Shown in pieces: positions 16,947-25,564 of a stretch of DNA of 64,000 nt. Source of the DNA: JAJEBT01 sp965221485 (GTDB lineage: Bacteria > Pseudomonadota > Alphaproteobacteria > MPNO01 > UBA830); contig OZ244893.1 of assembly GCA_965221485.1 (NCBI GenBank), forward strand, positions 1,922,001 to 1,986,000, in the 5' to 3' direction. The translations under genes and the position numbers were made by a program. The notes beneath the pieces are model-generated. The model had not been told where the DNA came from and searched no databases. It saw nothing but the letters and a program-made list of their open reading frames with translations. Position 1 is the first letter of the stretch. Each line of letters opens with the position of its first letter.

Positions 16947-18662
16947 ATGACTGCACCCCCGAACAGCCTCACCGCTGCAGAAGCCATCGTCGATGCCCTG
17001 ATCGAGGAGGGAATCGATACGGTCTTTGGCATGACCGGCGATACGGTCCTGCCGATCCTCGACGCACTGTATCACCGGAAGGACGAAATCCGTTACGTCA
17101 CGGCCCGCTTCGAGACCGGCGCCACGGCGATGGCTGACGGCTATTCCCGTGTTACCGGCAAGGTTGGTTGTTGCCTGTTTCACGTCGGGCCCAGCATTGC
17201 CAATACGGTGCTTGGTGTCTGGTCGGCGCAAAAGGATGCCGTACCCCTCCTGGTCCTGTCGGCCAACCTCGACACCTTCCGGATCAATCGCAATCTCTGG
17301 CACGAATTTGACGTCATGGGCGTCATGAGTCGGATCACAAAATGGAATGACCAGCTGATCGAGCCCAAGGATGTTCCCCGACTGATGCGAACCGCCTTCC
17401 AGATCGCGAAGTCCGGCATGCCGGGGCCGGTCCATCTCGATTTTCCGAAGGACCTGCTGCCGCAGCCGATTCATGCGGATTCTGCCGATCTTTCAATTCG
17501 CGGAGGTGCCCGATCGGGCCGGATCGCCAACGCCGCCCGGCCGGAATCCCGTGCAGTCGAACAGACTGCCCGGATGATTGCCGATGCCACGCGGCCGCTG
17601 ATCCTCGCGGGGCGAGGCGTCAAGTGGGCAAATGCGTCCGCTGTGCTTGTCACCATCGCGGAACGCCTTGCGATTCCGGTGGTGACAACCGAAATGGGCC
17701 GCGGAGTCATATCGGAAGATCATGCCCTTGCCGGTGGAATCGCCGGTCATTTCGGGCACTCGACGGCCAACACGCTCATGCGCGAGGCGGACCTCGTGCT
17801 GGGTCTCGGTTCACGTTTTCTCAATGTGAACACGATCAACTGGCAGCTGATCGCGGAAGACGCCCGGATTATCCAGGTGGAAGCAGACCCTTCGGAGCTT
17901 GGCCGTCAGTATGCCGTGGAACTCGGCATTCACGCATGTTCCGGCGCATTCCTTGAAGATTTCCTGGACTGCTCTGAAAGACTCGGGCTTGCAGCCGACC
18001 GCTCGGTGCGTCGGCAACGGGAGGACCGGATTGCAAGTCTCCGGCTGGATCAGGACCAGCGATATTACGATACAGACCTTGACGCCGTTCCGATCAAACC
18101 GCAGCGTATCACCCGTGCCCTGGAGACCGTCTGCAAGCCCGATGCCCTCTTCCTGATCGGCGCCGGGCTTCACACCCAGTTTGCCCATGCCCTGAAAATT
18201 CGCCATCCCGAACAATATCAGTGGGCGGCCGGATCCGGCACGATGGCATGGGCCTTTCCCGCAGCCCTCGGCGCCAAGCTGGCCTGTCCTGATCGTCAGG
18301 TCGTCGTCCCTGTCGGCGATGGTGATTTCGGTATGAATGCGCAGGAAATCGAAACATCGATCCGGGAAAACCTGCCTGTAATCGTAGTGGTGTATAATGA
18401 CTGCAGCTACGGAGCGCTCAGGGTGTTTCAGGACAGGGTCTATGGCGGACGCAGGATTGGTTCGGATTATGGAGAAACCGATCTGGTCAAGCTCGCCGAG
18501 GCCTACGGAGCCCGCGGCGAGAAAATCGAGCATCCCGACGCACTCGAGCCCGCTCTCAGGCGCGCCGCGGCGGCCAGGGTGACGAGCATCCTGGATGTCC
18601 GGATTGACGGGTGGGAGGATCATTACCGTTCCGACGAGTGGGCAGAGTTTCACAAGTTCTAG
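16947..18662 (+). CDS. Thiamine-diphosphate-dependent enzyme (acetolactate synthase/decarboxylase superfamily)
   Basis: This complete 571-residue ThDP enzyme has three domains. The N-terminal Pyr domain has the catalytic Glu56 in ARFETGATAMADGYSR, the middle domain has the LILAGRGVKWA segment, and the C-terminal PP domain has the Mg/ThDP motif VGDGDFGMNAQEIETS...VVYND. It sits 60 bases upstream of glcE. In that setting glyoxylate carboligase would be a natural guess. However, authentic glyoxylate carboligase has Val in place of this Glu, so an acetolactate-synthase-like or 2-oxoacid decarboxylase activity is more likely. No regulatory small subunit gene (IlvN-like) lies nearby. Confidence 0.88.
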   Translation: MTAPPNSLTAAEAIVDALIEEGIDTVFGMTGDTVLPILDALYHRKDEIRYVTARFETGATAMADGYSRVTGKVGCCLFHVGPSIANTVLGVWSAQKDAVPLLVLSANLDTFRINRNLWHEFDVMGVMSRITKWNDQLIEPKDVPRLMRTAFQIAKSGMPGPVHLDFPKDLLPQPIHADSADLSIRGGARSGRIANAARPESRAVEQTARMIADATRPLILAGRGVKWANASAVLVTIAERLAIPVVTTEMGRGVISEDHALAGGIAGHFGHSTANTLMREADLVLGLGSRFLNVNTINWQLIAEDARIIQVEADPSELGRQYAVELGIHACSGAFLEDFLDCSERLGLAADRSVRRQREDRIASLRLDQDQRYYDTDLDAVPIKPQRITRALETVCKPDALFLIGAGLHTQFAHALKIRHPEQYQWAAGSGTMAWAFPAALGAKLACPDRQVVVPVGDGDFGMNAQEIETSIRENLPVIVVVYNDCSYGALRVFQDRVYGGRRIGSDYGETDLVKLAEAYGARGEKIEHPDALEPALRRAAAARVTSILDVRIDGWEDHYRSDEWAEFHKF

Positions 18663-18722
18663 GGGCACAACAATGAAACCCTGTTCCCCGGTCTTCATCC
18701 GGACAGTCTCCTCGAGACTGTC

Positions 18723-19946
18723 GTGACCACGCACCTGACACCGGATTCGGCCGAGGCGGTGCGTGACATCGTGGCCGATGCGCTCGCCCGGGAAGCGGGG
18801 CTGAACATTATCGGCAATGGCTCGAAACGCAGTCTGGGCCATCCGTTTGAAGCCGCCACCACGGTCAGCCTGTCCGGGTTGTCGGGTGTTGTGCTCCATG
18901 AGCCCGAAGAACTTGTCCTGCGTGCCCGCCCGGGAACGCCGATGGATCAGCTTTTCCGGCAACTGGAGCAGCATGGTCAGATGCTTGCGTTCGAACCTCC
19001 GGATTATGGACCGCTTCTGGGAGAACTGCCTGATCGAGGGACGATTGGCGGCGTTATCGCCGGCAATCTGTCCGGTCCACGGCGCATAAAATCCGGTGCT
19101 GCCCGTGACCACTTTCTCGGTTTTGACGCGGTTTCGGGGAGAGCGGAGATCTTCCGGTCCGGCGGGCGGGTGGTAAAAAACGTGACCGGCTACGATCTGT
19201 CGAAATTGATGTGCGGTTCCTGGGGGACTCTGGGCATCCTGACAGACATTATCCTCAAGGTCTTGCCTGCACCGGAAAGAACCCGGACCGTCCTTGTGGA
19301 CTGCGCTGAGGCGGGGGCAGCGACCCGCGCAATGACACTGGCCTTGTCCAGTCCCTTTGACGTATCCGGAGCCGCGTGGATTCCTCGGGAATTCACTGCA
19401 CGTTCGGCCGTTTCACATGTCGCCGGGGCACAGCGAGGTCTGATTGCGTTGCGGGTCGAAGGAATGGCGAACTCGGTTCTCGCCCGATGCGAGGCCATAC
19501 GCCAGATTGTTTCTCCGTTTGGCGATCTGGAAGAATTGCACACAACCAACTCCAAAACATTCTGGCGTGAGCTTGCCGACGCCCGCTACCTTGCCGAGGA
19601 TCCGGAGTCCGTTGTCTGGAGGATTTCCGTACCGCCGTCAGAAGCTGCGGCTATCCACGACACGCTGCACAGGGAATTGCCAGCCCGGGGGTGGCTTGAC
19701 TGGGGCGGTGGACTGATATGGCTCGCCGTCGCAGCTGGTGCGGATGCTGGTGCGGCTTCCATTCGCAGGGAAGCCGAACGCTGCGGGGGACACGCGACCC
19801 TGGTCAGGGCCGATACGTCGCTGCGTCAAGACATTGATGTTTTCCAGCCCGAGCCTCCACCCCTTGCGCGTTTGACGCGGAATATCAGGGATGCATTTGA
19901 CCCGAAGAGAATTCTCAACCCGGGACATGCTTTCGGGAGACTTTAG
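18723..19946 (+). CDS. glcE: Glycolate oxidase FAD-binding subunit GlcE
   Basis: This 407-residue FAD_binding_4 (PCMH-type) protein begins at a GTG. It matches GlcE, which with GlcD and GlcF oxidises glycolate to glyoxylate at the membrane. Visible motifs are IIGNGSKRSLG (residues 29-39), LSGLSGVVLHEPEELVLRARPGTP, GDRGTIGG-like GELPDRGTIGGVIAGNLSGPRR, and the GRVVKNVTGYDLSKLMCGSWGT region, which is typical of GlcE. The C-terminal FDPKRILNPGH ends the vanillyl-alcohol-oxidase-like fold. Three bases separate it from glcF. No glcD gene occurs next to it. A ThDP enzyme takes the upstream place. Confidence 0.92.
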   Translation: MTTHLTPDSAEAVRDIVADALAREAGLNIIGNGSKRSLGHPFEAATTVSLSGLSGVVLHEPEELVLRARPGTPMDQLFRQLEQHGQMLAFEPPDYGPLLGELPDRGTIGGVIAGNLSGPRRIKSGAARDHFLGFDAVSGRAEIFRSGGRVVKNVTGYDLSKLMCGSWGTLGILTDIILKVLPAPERTRTVLVDCAEAGAATRAMTLALSSPFDVSGAAWIPREFTARSAVSHVAGAQRGLIALRVEGMANSVLARCEAIRQIVSPFGDLEELHTTNSKTFWRELADARYLAEDPESVVWRISVPPSEAAAIHDTLHRELPARGWLDWGGGLIWLAVAAGADAGAASIRREAERCGGHATLVRADTSLRQDIDVFQPEPPPLARLTRNIRDAFDPKRILNPGHAFGRL

Positions 19947-19949
19947 CGA

Positions 19950-21254
19950 ATGCAAACGAATTTTTCAGAAAGCCAGCTCCTTGATCCGGATGTCAGGGAA
20001 TCGGAGAAGATTCTCCGGAAATGCGTCCATTGCGGTTTCTGCACAGCCACCTGCCCGACGTTTGTCTTGCTTGGCGACGAACTCGACAGCCCCCGCGGCC
20101 GCATTTATCTGATCAAGGACATGCTGGAGAACGACCGGCCAGCAACAGAGCCCGTCGTCCGTCATATCGACCGCTGCCTGTCCTGTCATTCCTGCATGAC
20201 GACCTGTCCCTCTGGCGTCAATTACATGCATCTGGTCGATCATGCCCGCCACCATATCGAGGAAACCTATCGGCGGCCCCTGATGGATCGCTGGATTCGT
20301 GTGGCGCTGGCACTGACCATTCCGTTTCCCCGTCGATTTCGGCTGCTCATGCAGCTGGCGAAGGTCTCGCGACTGGCGGCCTTTTGTCTGCCCGGCAAAC
20401 TTCGGGGCATGCTTTCCTTCATTCCCCAAGGCCGCCTCTCTGCTCCGCTGACGGGAAGCCGGGTCAATCGTGCGAATCCCGGGCCGTCCCGAAAACGGAT
20501 CATATTGCTCGCAGGCTGTGTGCAGCAGGTGCTGGATCCCCGCATCAACGAGGCCACAGTGCGGCTTCTGAATCGCCATGGTTGTGACGTCCTCATAAGT
20601 GGGGATGCCGGGTGCTGTGGCGCCGCAACCCATCATCTCGGAAAAACCGAAGCGGCCAGGGAATCCGCCCGTCGCAATGTGCGGGCCTGGAAACGTGAAC
20701 TTGAAGACAATGGCCTGGATGCCATCGTCGTGAATGCTTCGGGATGCGGCACGATGGTCAAGGATTACGGGCATCTCCTGCGAAACGACGATGCGTATTC
20801 GGAGGATGCGGCACGGATCGCCGGGCTCGCACGGGATATTTCCGAAGTGCTGGCTGACCTCGACCTGTCATTCAGCGACGACGCGGATTCGCTTCGCGTC
20901 ACTTATCACGGCCCCTGTTCCCTGAGACACGGGCAAAAAATCACGCGCCAACCGGTCGAGCTCCTCTCTGCCGCCGGATACACGGTGGGCGAGCCTGCCG
21001 AGGCGCATCTGTGCTGCGGTTCTGCAGGTACTTACAATCTTCTGCAACCGGAAATCGCCGTGCGCCTGCGGGATCGCAAGGCCGAAGAAATACGAAAGAC
21101 AGTCCCGGAGGTCGTTGCGACCGCAAACATCGGTTGTATTGTCCAGCTCAGGGACGCTGTTGATGTTCCCGTGCTCCATATGGTTGAACTCCTCGACTGG
21201 GCTACGGGCGGACCCAGGCCAGAGATCCTGGATACCGGATCTGCCGGGGGTTGA
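19950..21254 (+). CDS. glcF: Glycolate oxidase iron-sulfur subunit GlcF
   Basis: This 434-residue electron-transfer subunit has two [4Fe-4S] ferredoxin motifs: C25/C28/C31/C35 in CVHCGFCTATCP and C76/C79/C82/C86 in CLSCHSCMTTCP. Two CCG domains follow (DAGCCGAATHHLG with upstream LLAGCVQQVLDP, and HLCCGSAGTYNLLQ with upstream YHGPCSLRHGQ). These bind a further cofactor in heterodisulfide-reductase-like proteins. Length is normal for GlcF. It is the third gene of the ThDP-glcE-glcF unit. Without a visible GlcD the complex would depend on a subunit encoded elsewhere. Confidence 0.94.
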   Translation: MQTNFSESQLLDPDVRESEKILRKCVHCGFCTATCPTFVLLGDELDSPRGRIYLIKDMLENDRPATEPVVRHIDRCLSCHSCMTTCPSGVNYMHLVDHARHHIEETYRRPLMDRWIRVALALTIPFPRRFRLLMQLAKVSRLAAFCLPGKLRGMLSFIPQGRLSAPLTGSRVNRANPGPSRKRIILLAGCVQQVLDPRINEATVRLLNRHGCDVLISGDAGCCGAATHHLGKTEAARESARRNVRAWKRELEDNGLDAIVVNASGCGTMVKDYGHLLRNDDAYSEDAARIAGLARDISEVLADLDLSFSDDADSLRVTYHGPCSLRHGQKITRQPVELLSAAGYTVGEPAEAHLCCGSAGTYNLLQPEIAVRLRDRKAEEIRKTVPEVVATANIGCIVQLRDAVDVPVLHMVELLDWATGGPRPEILDTGSAGG

Positions 21255-21448
21255 GATCTTTTCGCGTGAGGACACCAGACTTTGCCTCACGGTACGCCCG
21301 TGATGGGATCGGCTTTCGCCGGGAGTGCGGGAAGCAAGGGGGCAGCAAAACAGTCCACCCCGCCAGTCACGTGAACCTCTGTTGCGATGCGGCAGGCAGT
21401 CTCGGGACAGGGCAGTGGGTGACATCCCCAACCCTGGGAGTGTGCAAA

Positions 21449-22003
21449 ATGCGGAAGTTCATGACCTGCCTTGTGACAGCGGCGACCCTGACCTTCAGCC
21501 TCGCTCTTCACGCAGGACAAGATGATCCGCGGCTCGAAGGTCTGTTCATCGCCTTGAAGGCCGCGGAAAACCGACAGGCAGCGCAGTCCATTGAGTTCGA
21601 GATCTGGCAGATCTGGACGGTGTCAGGAACTCCCGCCGTCGACAGGGACATGGCAGAGGGCATTCACGCCATGAATTCCGGCATGGGGCAAACGGCTCTC
21701 GCAGCGTTCAGCCGGGTTGTCGCAGCGCTGCCTGACTTCGCAGAGGGCTGGAACAGGAGAGCCACCCTGAACTATCTCCTTGGCCGTTATCAGGAGTCCA
21801 TCCACGACATCGAAAAGACCCTTGAGCTGGAACCCAGGCATTTCGGGGCATGGTCCGGACTGGGTCTGGTCAATCTCAAGTTGGGTCACGAGCATGACGC
21901 GCTTGATGCGTTCGAGGCGGCGCTCGCCATCCACCCCAACCTTGCAGGGGCAAAGAGGATGGCCCACGAACTTCGGTTGCGTCTCTCCGGCCGTGCCATT
22001 TGA
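21449..22003 (+). CDS. Exported tetratricopeptide-repeat protein
   Basis: This protein of about 184 residues has an N-terminal signal peptide (MRKFMTCLVTAATLTFSLALHA, positively charged start and hydrophobic core with an AxA-like end). The rest consists of TPR helices: AEGIHAMNSGMGQTALAAF, PDFAEGWNRRATLNYLLG with ESIHDIEKTLELEP, and HFGAWSGLGLVNLKLG with DALDAFEAALAIHP. The start at 21449 is selected because it gives the signal peptide. The upstream open frame is non-coding in character. It is a probable periplasmic scaffold for protein-protein contact of a type common in alphaproteobacteria. No partner is indicated by the neighbours. Confidence 0.85.
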   Translation: MRKFMTCLVTAATLTFSLALHAGQDDPRLEGLFIALKAAENRQAAQSIEFEIWQIWTVSGTPAVDRDMAEGIHAMNSGMGQTALAAFSRVVAALPDFAEGWNRRATLNYLLGRYQESIHDIEKTLELEPRHFGAWSGLGLVNLKLGHEHDALDAFEAALAIHPNLAGAKRMAHELRLRLSGRAI

Positions 22004-22210
22004 GAGATTGCCAGACTAAAATAAGTTGTCACTGCTCCCGGAAGTTTCACGTTCTGCATACCGGAGCTTCAGACCTCGGGCTCCTTCGCTGCGGATGATC
22101 AGAGATAAGGAAGGGTGTCGGACAGGCCGCTGTTGTTGGACGAGGGACAGGTTCGACAAATCGGAGATGGTTTGGACTTTCGCGGGTGACGAACCGCATC
22201 CTCCCCATCC

Positions 22211-22750
22211 TCAGTTCTCTGGACGATAGCTTGCGAGGGCTTCCTCGAGGATCTCACGTGCAGGCCGGGATCCGTCGAGTGGCCGCAATGTCCGGCTCGT
22301 GATCTTCCATCCTTCGGGCGTTCGTTTCAGCGTCCATCGGTTGGCGGCCACACGATGGATACGGAAGCCCGTCGAATATCCGTGATTGGGCAATTCCCGA
22401 ACATCGCCAAGCCGATCCGGATGAAGGAGTTGGAGATATGTTGTGACCGACGCCTTATCTCCGTGCAGGGCAATGTGCGGCAGCCCGGTAAAGTGGGCAA
22501 GGCCGTCCTCGATCGCGCGCTGGTGATCAGGTGTCCGGGTCATAGCGGCCACCGCTTCATTTCCGACCGCGCTGTCAAGACCTTCGCCACGGTCAAAGCT
22601 TCCGTCTTCAGTGTAGACTATGCGGGTATAGTAATCCGCCGCGGTATCAGCACTGGGCGGGTGTGACGCAATCAGGTTATAAATTTCAAGCCTGTCCTCG
22701 ATCTCCCGCAAACGTGCCTCCAGCGATCCTTCAGTGTCGCTTCGTCTCAT
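22211..22750 (-). CDS. SnoaL/NTF2-like domain protein
   Basis: This 179-residue protein has the cone-shaped NTF2-like fold, similar to SnoaL_4 proteins and to small subunits of ring-hydroxylating dioxygenases. The opening helix is LEARLREIEDRLEIYNLIASHP. Then come YYTRIVYTEDGSFDRG, HFTGLPHIALHGDKASVTTYLQLL and the last strand WTLKRTPEGWKITSRTLRPLDG. The start at 22750 has AGGAG six bases upstream, so the longer frame is rejected. It may be a hydrolase, isomerase or binding protein. It could be co-transcribed with the alpha/beta hydrolase gene 146 bases upstream on the same strand. Confidence 0.85.
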   Translation of the reverse strand: MRRSDTEGSLEARLREIEDRLEIYNLIASHPPSADTAADYYTRIVYTEDGSFDRGEGLDSAVGNEAVAAMTRTPDHQRAIEDGLAHFTGLPHIALHGDKASVTTYLQLLHPDRLGDVRELPNHGYSTGFRIHRVAANRWTLKRTPEGWKITSRTLRPLDGSRPAREILEEALASYRPEN

Positions 22751-22896
22751 CCTTTCTCCTCCATTCCCTGACATCCTGCCCACAGAACTCGCATCCGCTG
22801 CAGGATAAGCATATGCAGACCATTGCGGCCCGGAATGACGGCTGGACGTCCATATTGCCCGTGACACCCGCAAACCGATCTGTCGGGCCGGTATCG

Positions 22897-23613
22897 TCAG
22901 CCGGAATCCTCAACTGTGCGCATCAACAGTTCGAACAGCGGTTCCGGGGCGGTGATGTGCGGGCTGTGACTGGCATCGAGTTCATGACAGCTCCAGCCCG
23001 GTGCAGCAATTGCGTGCTCGGCGAACCGTCGAAACGGATCGCCGGGAACGGCACGGGTACAGTAAATGTAGCTGCGTGGAAGAGTGATCGGACTGTCTGA
23101 CATCCGCAAGGGTTGCTCGAAGGTTGCAAGCGGATGTGCCATGCGCCGATTCCGGATCCATTCCTTATCCAAAGCACTGGTATCGTCGGGAATCGGACTG
23201 GGTGGCACCAGCCAGCCGTGGCCTTCTTTCCGTGCTGCCGCCTGCATGGACGTTCGCGTGGCCTCAGGGACCAGATCGAGAAGGCTTTGACCGTCTTCAG
23301 GCACGAATGCATCCAGATAGACAAGTCGGGCGATACGGTCACGAGACCGGTCCGCAACCGCAGTGGCAACCATGCCTCCATAGCTGTGGCCAATCAGCAC
23401 GACATCGCGAAGATCTTCAAATTCAAGCACAGCCCGAATATCGGCGATATGGGTTTCAAGATCGATCGTACGCGAAGCAAGATGACGCCGTTCGCCGATT
23501 CCGGTCATGGTCGGTGTCCACAGCTCATGTCCCGCCTCACGCATCAGGGGGCGCATCCTGAGCCATGCCCAGCCCGCCGACCAAGCACCGTGCACCACCA
23601 CCAGGTCTGCCAT
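22897..23613 (-). CDS. Alpha/beta hydrolase
   Basis: This 238-residue hydrolase resembles the EstA/salicylate-esterase-like and hydroxynitrile-lyase-like branch. The oxyanion region is VVVHGAWSAGWAW. The nucleophile elbow GHSYGG places the catalytic Ser near residue 75. The acid is probably the Asp of LVYLDAFVPEDG or a later one, and the catalytic His is in ELDASHSPHITAPEPL near the C-terminus. No signal peptide is present. Carboxyl ester hydrolysis is the default reading. It lies upstream of the NTF2-like gene in the same orientation, and the two could act on the same substrate. Confidence 0.88.
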   Translation of the reverse strand: MADLVVVHGAWSAGWAWLRMRPLMREAGHELWTPTMTGIGERRHLASRTIDLETHIADIRAVLEFEDLRDVVLIGHSYGGMVATAVADRSRDRIARLVYLDAFVPEDGQSLLDLVPEATRTSMQAAARKEGHGWLVPPSPIPDDTSALDKEWIRNRRMAHPLATFEQPLRMSDSPITLPRSYIYCTRAVPGDPFRRFAEHAIAAPGWSCHELDASHSPHITAPEPLFELLMRTVEDSG

Positions 23614-24090
23614 GTCGCCATGCTCCCGCCGCCGTCAACTGTTGGGTCTGCGATTGTATCACAGCCCGGGTTGACCGGCGTCTGCAACCCTCCGTTGACT
23701 GTTCTGTCCCAACAGTCCAATGACGAAATGATGGTGTCGGAATCTCCGTTTTCCCTCAGGGCGTTGCAGGAGGTTCAGGTTCGCCAATTTTGATCCCCGA
23801 GCGTACAGAATCCCTTCGCCCTCCGGTCAGAGCCATGGACAATTCGATCTCGCAACGGATATTGCGGCGTGCCACCCTTCTCGATTTCCCGCTGTCAACC
23901 AGGGAATTTCTGCGCCTATGGCATCAGCATGCAGATCGGGCTTCGAACGGTTGCGCGGCACCGGGTCCACTGGCGGATTGATGGTGTCGGGCACGAAGAC
24001 CGCCGCCGAGGTGATCCGGTACGGAAACCGGGAGCGCCGGACGACGGCGTCCAGTGCGTCGTTGCCCTACTGGATCCGGTCGAGCAAGGC
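23614..24090. other. Intergenic, 477 bases
   Basis: Between the alpha/beta hydrolase start and the 3' end of the pyruvate kinase gene, both on the minus strand. It should contain the hydrolase promoter. No coding frame, tRNA or repeat was recognised. Confidence 0.45.
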
Positions 24091-25515
24091 TTACCGCGGT
24101 CCCCTGGCTCGCACGATCCGCAATATGTTGGTTGTGCCCGGGGTGCCAAATGGCACCCCGGCTGTAACGACGAGCCGATCCCCTTCGCGGACAAGACCCT
24201 CCAGAAGGGCGAGCCGCGAAGACTTTTCCACCATGTCGGAAAAATTCATGACATCAGCTGTCACGACCGTATGCGCGCCCCAGACGATGGCAAGCCGGCG
24301 AGCCGTTCGCACATGTTCCGTCAAACTCAGGATCGGAACCGACGGGCGCTCCCGAGCCGCCCGAAGTGTTGTCGATCCAGATGTCGTGAAGGTCACGATG
24401 GCAGCAGCGCCAATAGTTTCGGACACTTGGCGCGCCGCAGCCGTGATGGCATCCGCAGTCGTGTGTTCATGTGTCAAATACAGTGCGTCCATGATCGCCC
24501 TGTAACTGTCATCGCGCTCCACCCGCGCAATGATGCGGTCCATGACCGCCACCGCAGCATCCGGATACTGTCCGGCGGCAGTTTCCGCCGACAGCATCAC
24601 CGCGTCGGCACCGTCGTATATTGCGTTTGCAACATCGGACGCTTCAGCCCGGGTCGCCATCGGTGAATGAACCATGGACTCAAGCATCTGGGTTGCAACC
24701 ACCACCGGTTTTCCTGCCTGACGGCAAAGGCGCACCACCCGTTTCTGAATGGCAGGCACGTCCTCGGGCTCAAGTTCAACCCCGAGATCACCCCGAGCCA
24801 CCATGATGGCATCGGAAAGCGCGATAACCTCATCGAGACGGTCGATTGCTGCGGGTTTCTCCAGTTTGGACATGATCGCGGCCCGATCACCGATAATCTC
24901 TCGCGCCCTGGCGACGTCCTCAGGCCGCTGAACAAACGAGAGCGCTATCCAGTCTGCACCCTCAGACAGCGCAAATTCCAGATCAGTGACATCCTTCTCG
25001 GTGAGCGCTGCCAGGCTCAGAATCACGTCTGGAAGATTGACGCCCTTTCTGTCAGTGAGACGCCCGCCGGTGAGCACAACGGTCTCCGCAAAGTCTTTTC
25101 CGACCTCCGTGACCTCCAATCGTATTCGGCCGTCGTCAAGCAGGATCTTCATTTCAGGCTGCAAGGGTCCGAACACCTCGGGATGCGGAAGACTTGCACA
25201 TCGTTCGTTTCCCACCCGTTCGTTCAATTCAAGGCGAAACGGTTGGTCAGGTTTCAGAAGGGCGCCCCCTGCTTCCATGACACCCACCCGCAGCTTGGGC
25301 CCCTGCATGTCAGCAAGAATTGCGATCGATTTGTGATGGCGGCGCTCGACAGCCCGGATTGAACGGATGAAGGATCTGTGTGTGCTGTGTTCTCCGTGAC
25401 TGAAATTAAGCCGGAATACGTCAGCGCCTGCCTCGAACAAACGTTCGATTTCGCTCTCGCGGGCCGTCGCAGGCCCGAGGGTGGCAATGACCTTGGCTCT
25501 CCGGTTTCGCTTCAT
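24091..25515 (-). CDS. pyk: Pyruvate kinase
   Basis: This 474-residue pyruvate kinase converts phosphoenolpyruvate and ADP to pyruvate and ATP. It shows the N-terminal KVIATLGPAT, VFRLNFSHGEHSTH, DMQGPKLRVG, the K+/Mg2+ region KLEKPAAIDRLDEVI and the active-site signature AIMVARGDLGVELEPEDVP. The C-terminal allosteric domain runs to the end. The start at 25515 (MKRNRRAKVI) is preferred over an extension of 12 residues. It is the last gene of the minus-strand operon EamA - glycerate kinase - pyk, so it completes glycerate to 2-phosphoglycerate to pyruvate together with enolase. A strong perfect inverted repeat lies in its final codons (24138-24161). Confidence 0.96.
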   Translation of the reverse strand: MKRNRRAKVIATLGPATARESEIERLFEAGADVFRLNFSHGEHSTHRSFIRSIRAVERRHHKSIAILADMQGPKLRVGVMEAGGALLKPDQPFRLELNERVGNERCASLPHPEVFGPLQPEMKILLDDGRIRLEVTEVGKDFAETVVLTGGRLTDRKGVNLPDVILSLAALTEKDVTDLEFALSEGADWIALSFVQRPEDVARAREIIGDRAAIMSKLEKPAAIDRLDEVIALSDAIMVARGDLGVELEPEDVPAIQKRVVRLCRQAGKPVVVATQMLESMVHSPMATRAEASDVANAIYDGADAVMLSAETAAGQYPDAAVAVMDRIIARVERDDSYRAIMDALYLTHEHTTADAITAAARQVSETIGAAAIVTFTTSGSTTLRAARERPSVPILSLTEHVRTARRLAIVWGAHTVVTADVMNFSDMVEKSSRLALLEGLVREGDRLVVTAGVPFGTPGTTNILRIVRARGPR

Positions 25516-25564
25516 GGAAGATTTATAGTCGGGAAACTGGCAGCGTACCACGTTCGGGTAAGCG

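Noticed and set aside
16266..17474. 402-codon open frame on the minus strand
   Set aside because: Antisense to the CDO-like cupin and the ThDP enzyme. Its translation has no family features.
16947..18662. Assignment of the ThDP enzyme as glyoxylate carboligase (gcl)
   Set aside because: The glycolate context suggests it, but the catalytic Glu is present (Glu56), whereas true glyoxylate carboligases have Val at that site.
17811..19112. 433-codon open frame on the minus strand
   Set aside because: It lies antisense to the ThDP enzyme and glcE, both of which have full family motifs. GC-rich codons keep the opposite strand open.
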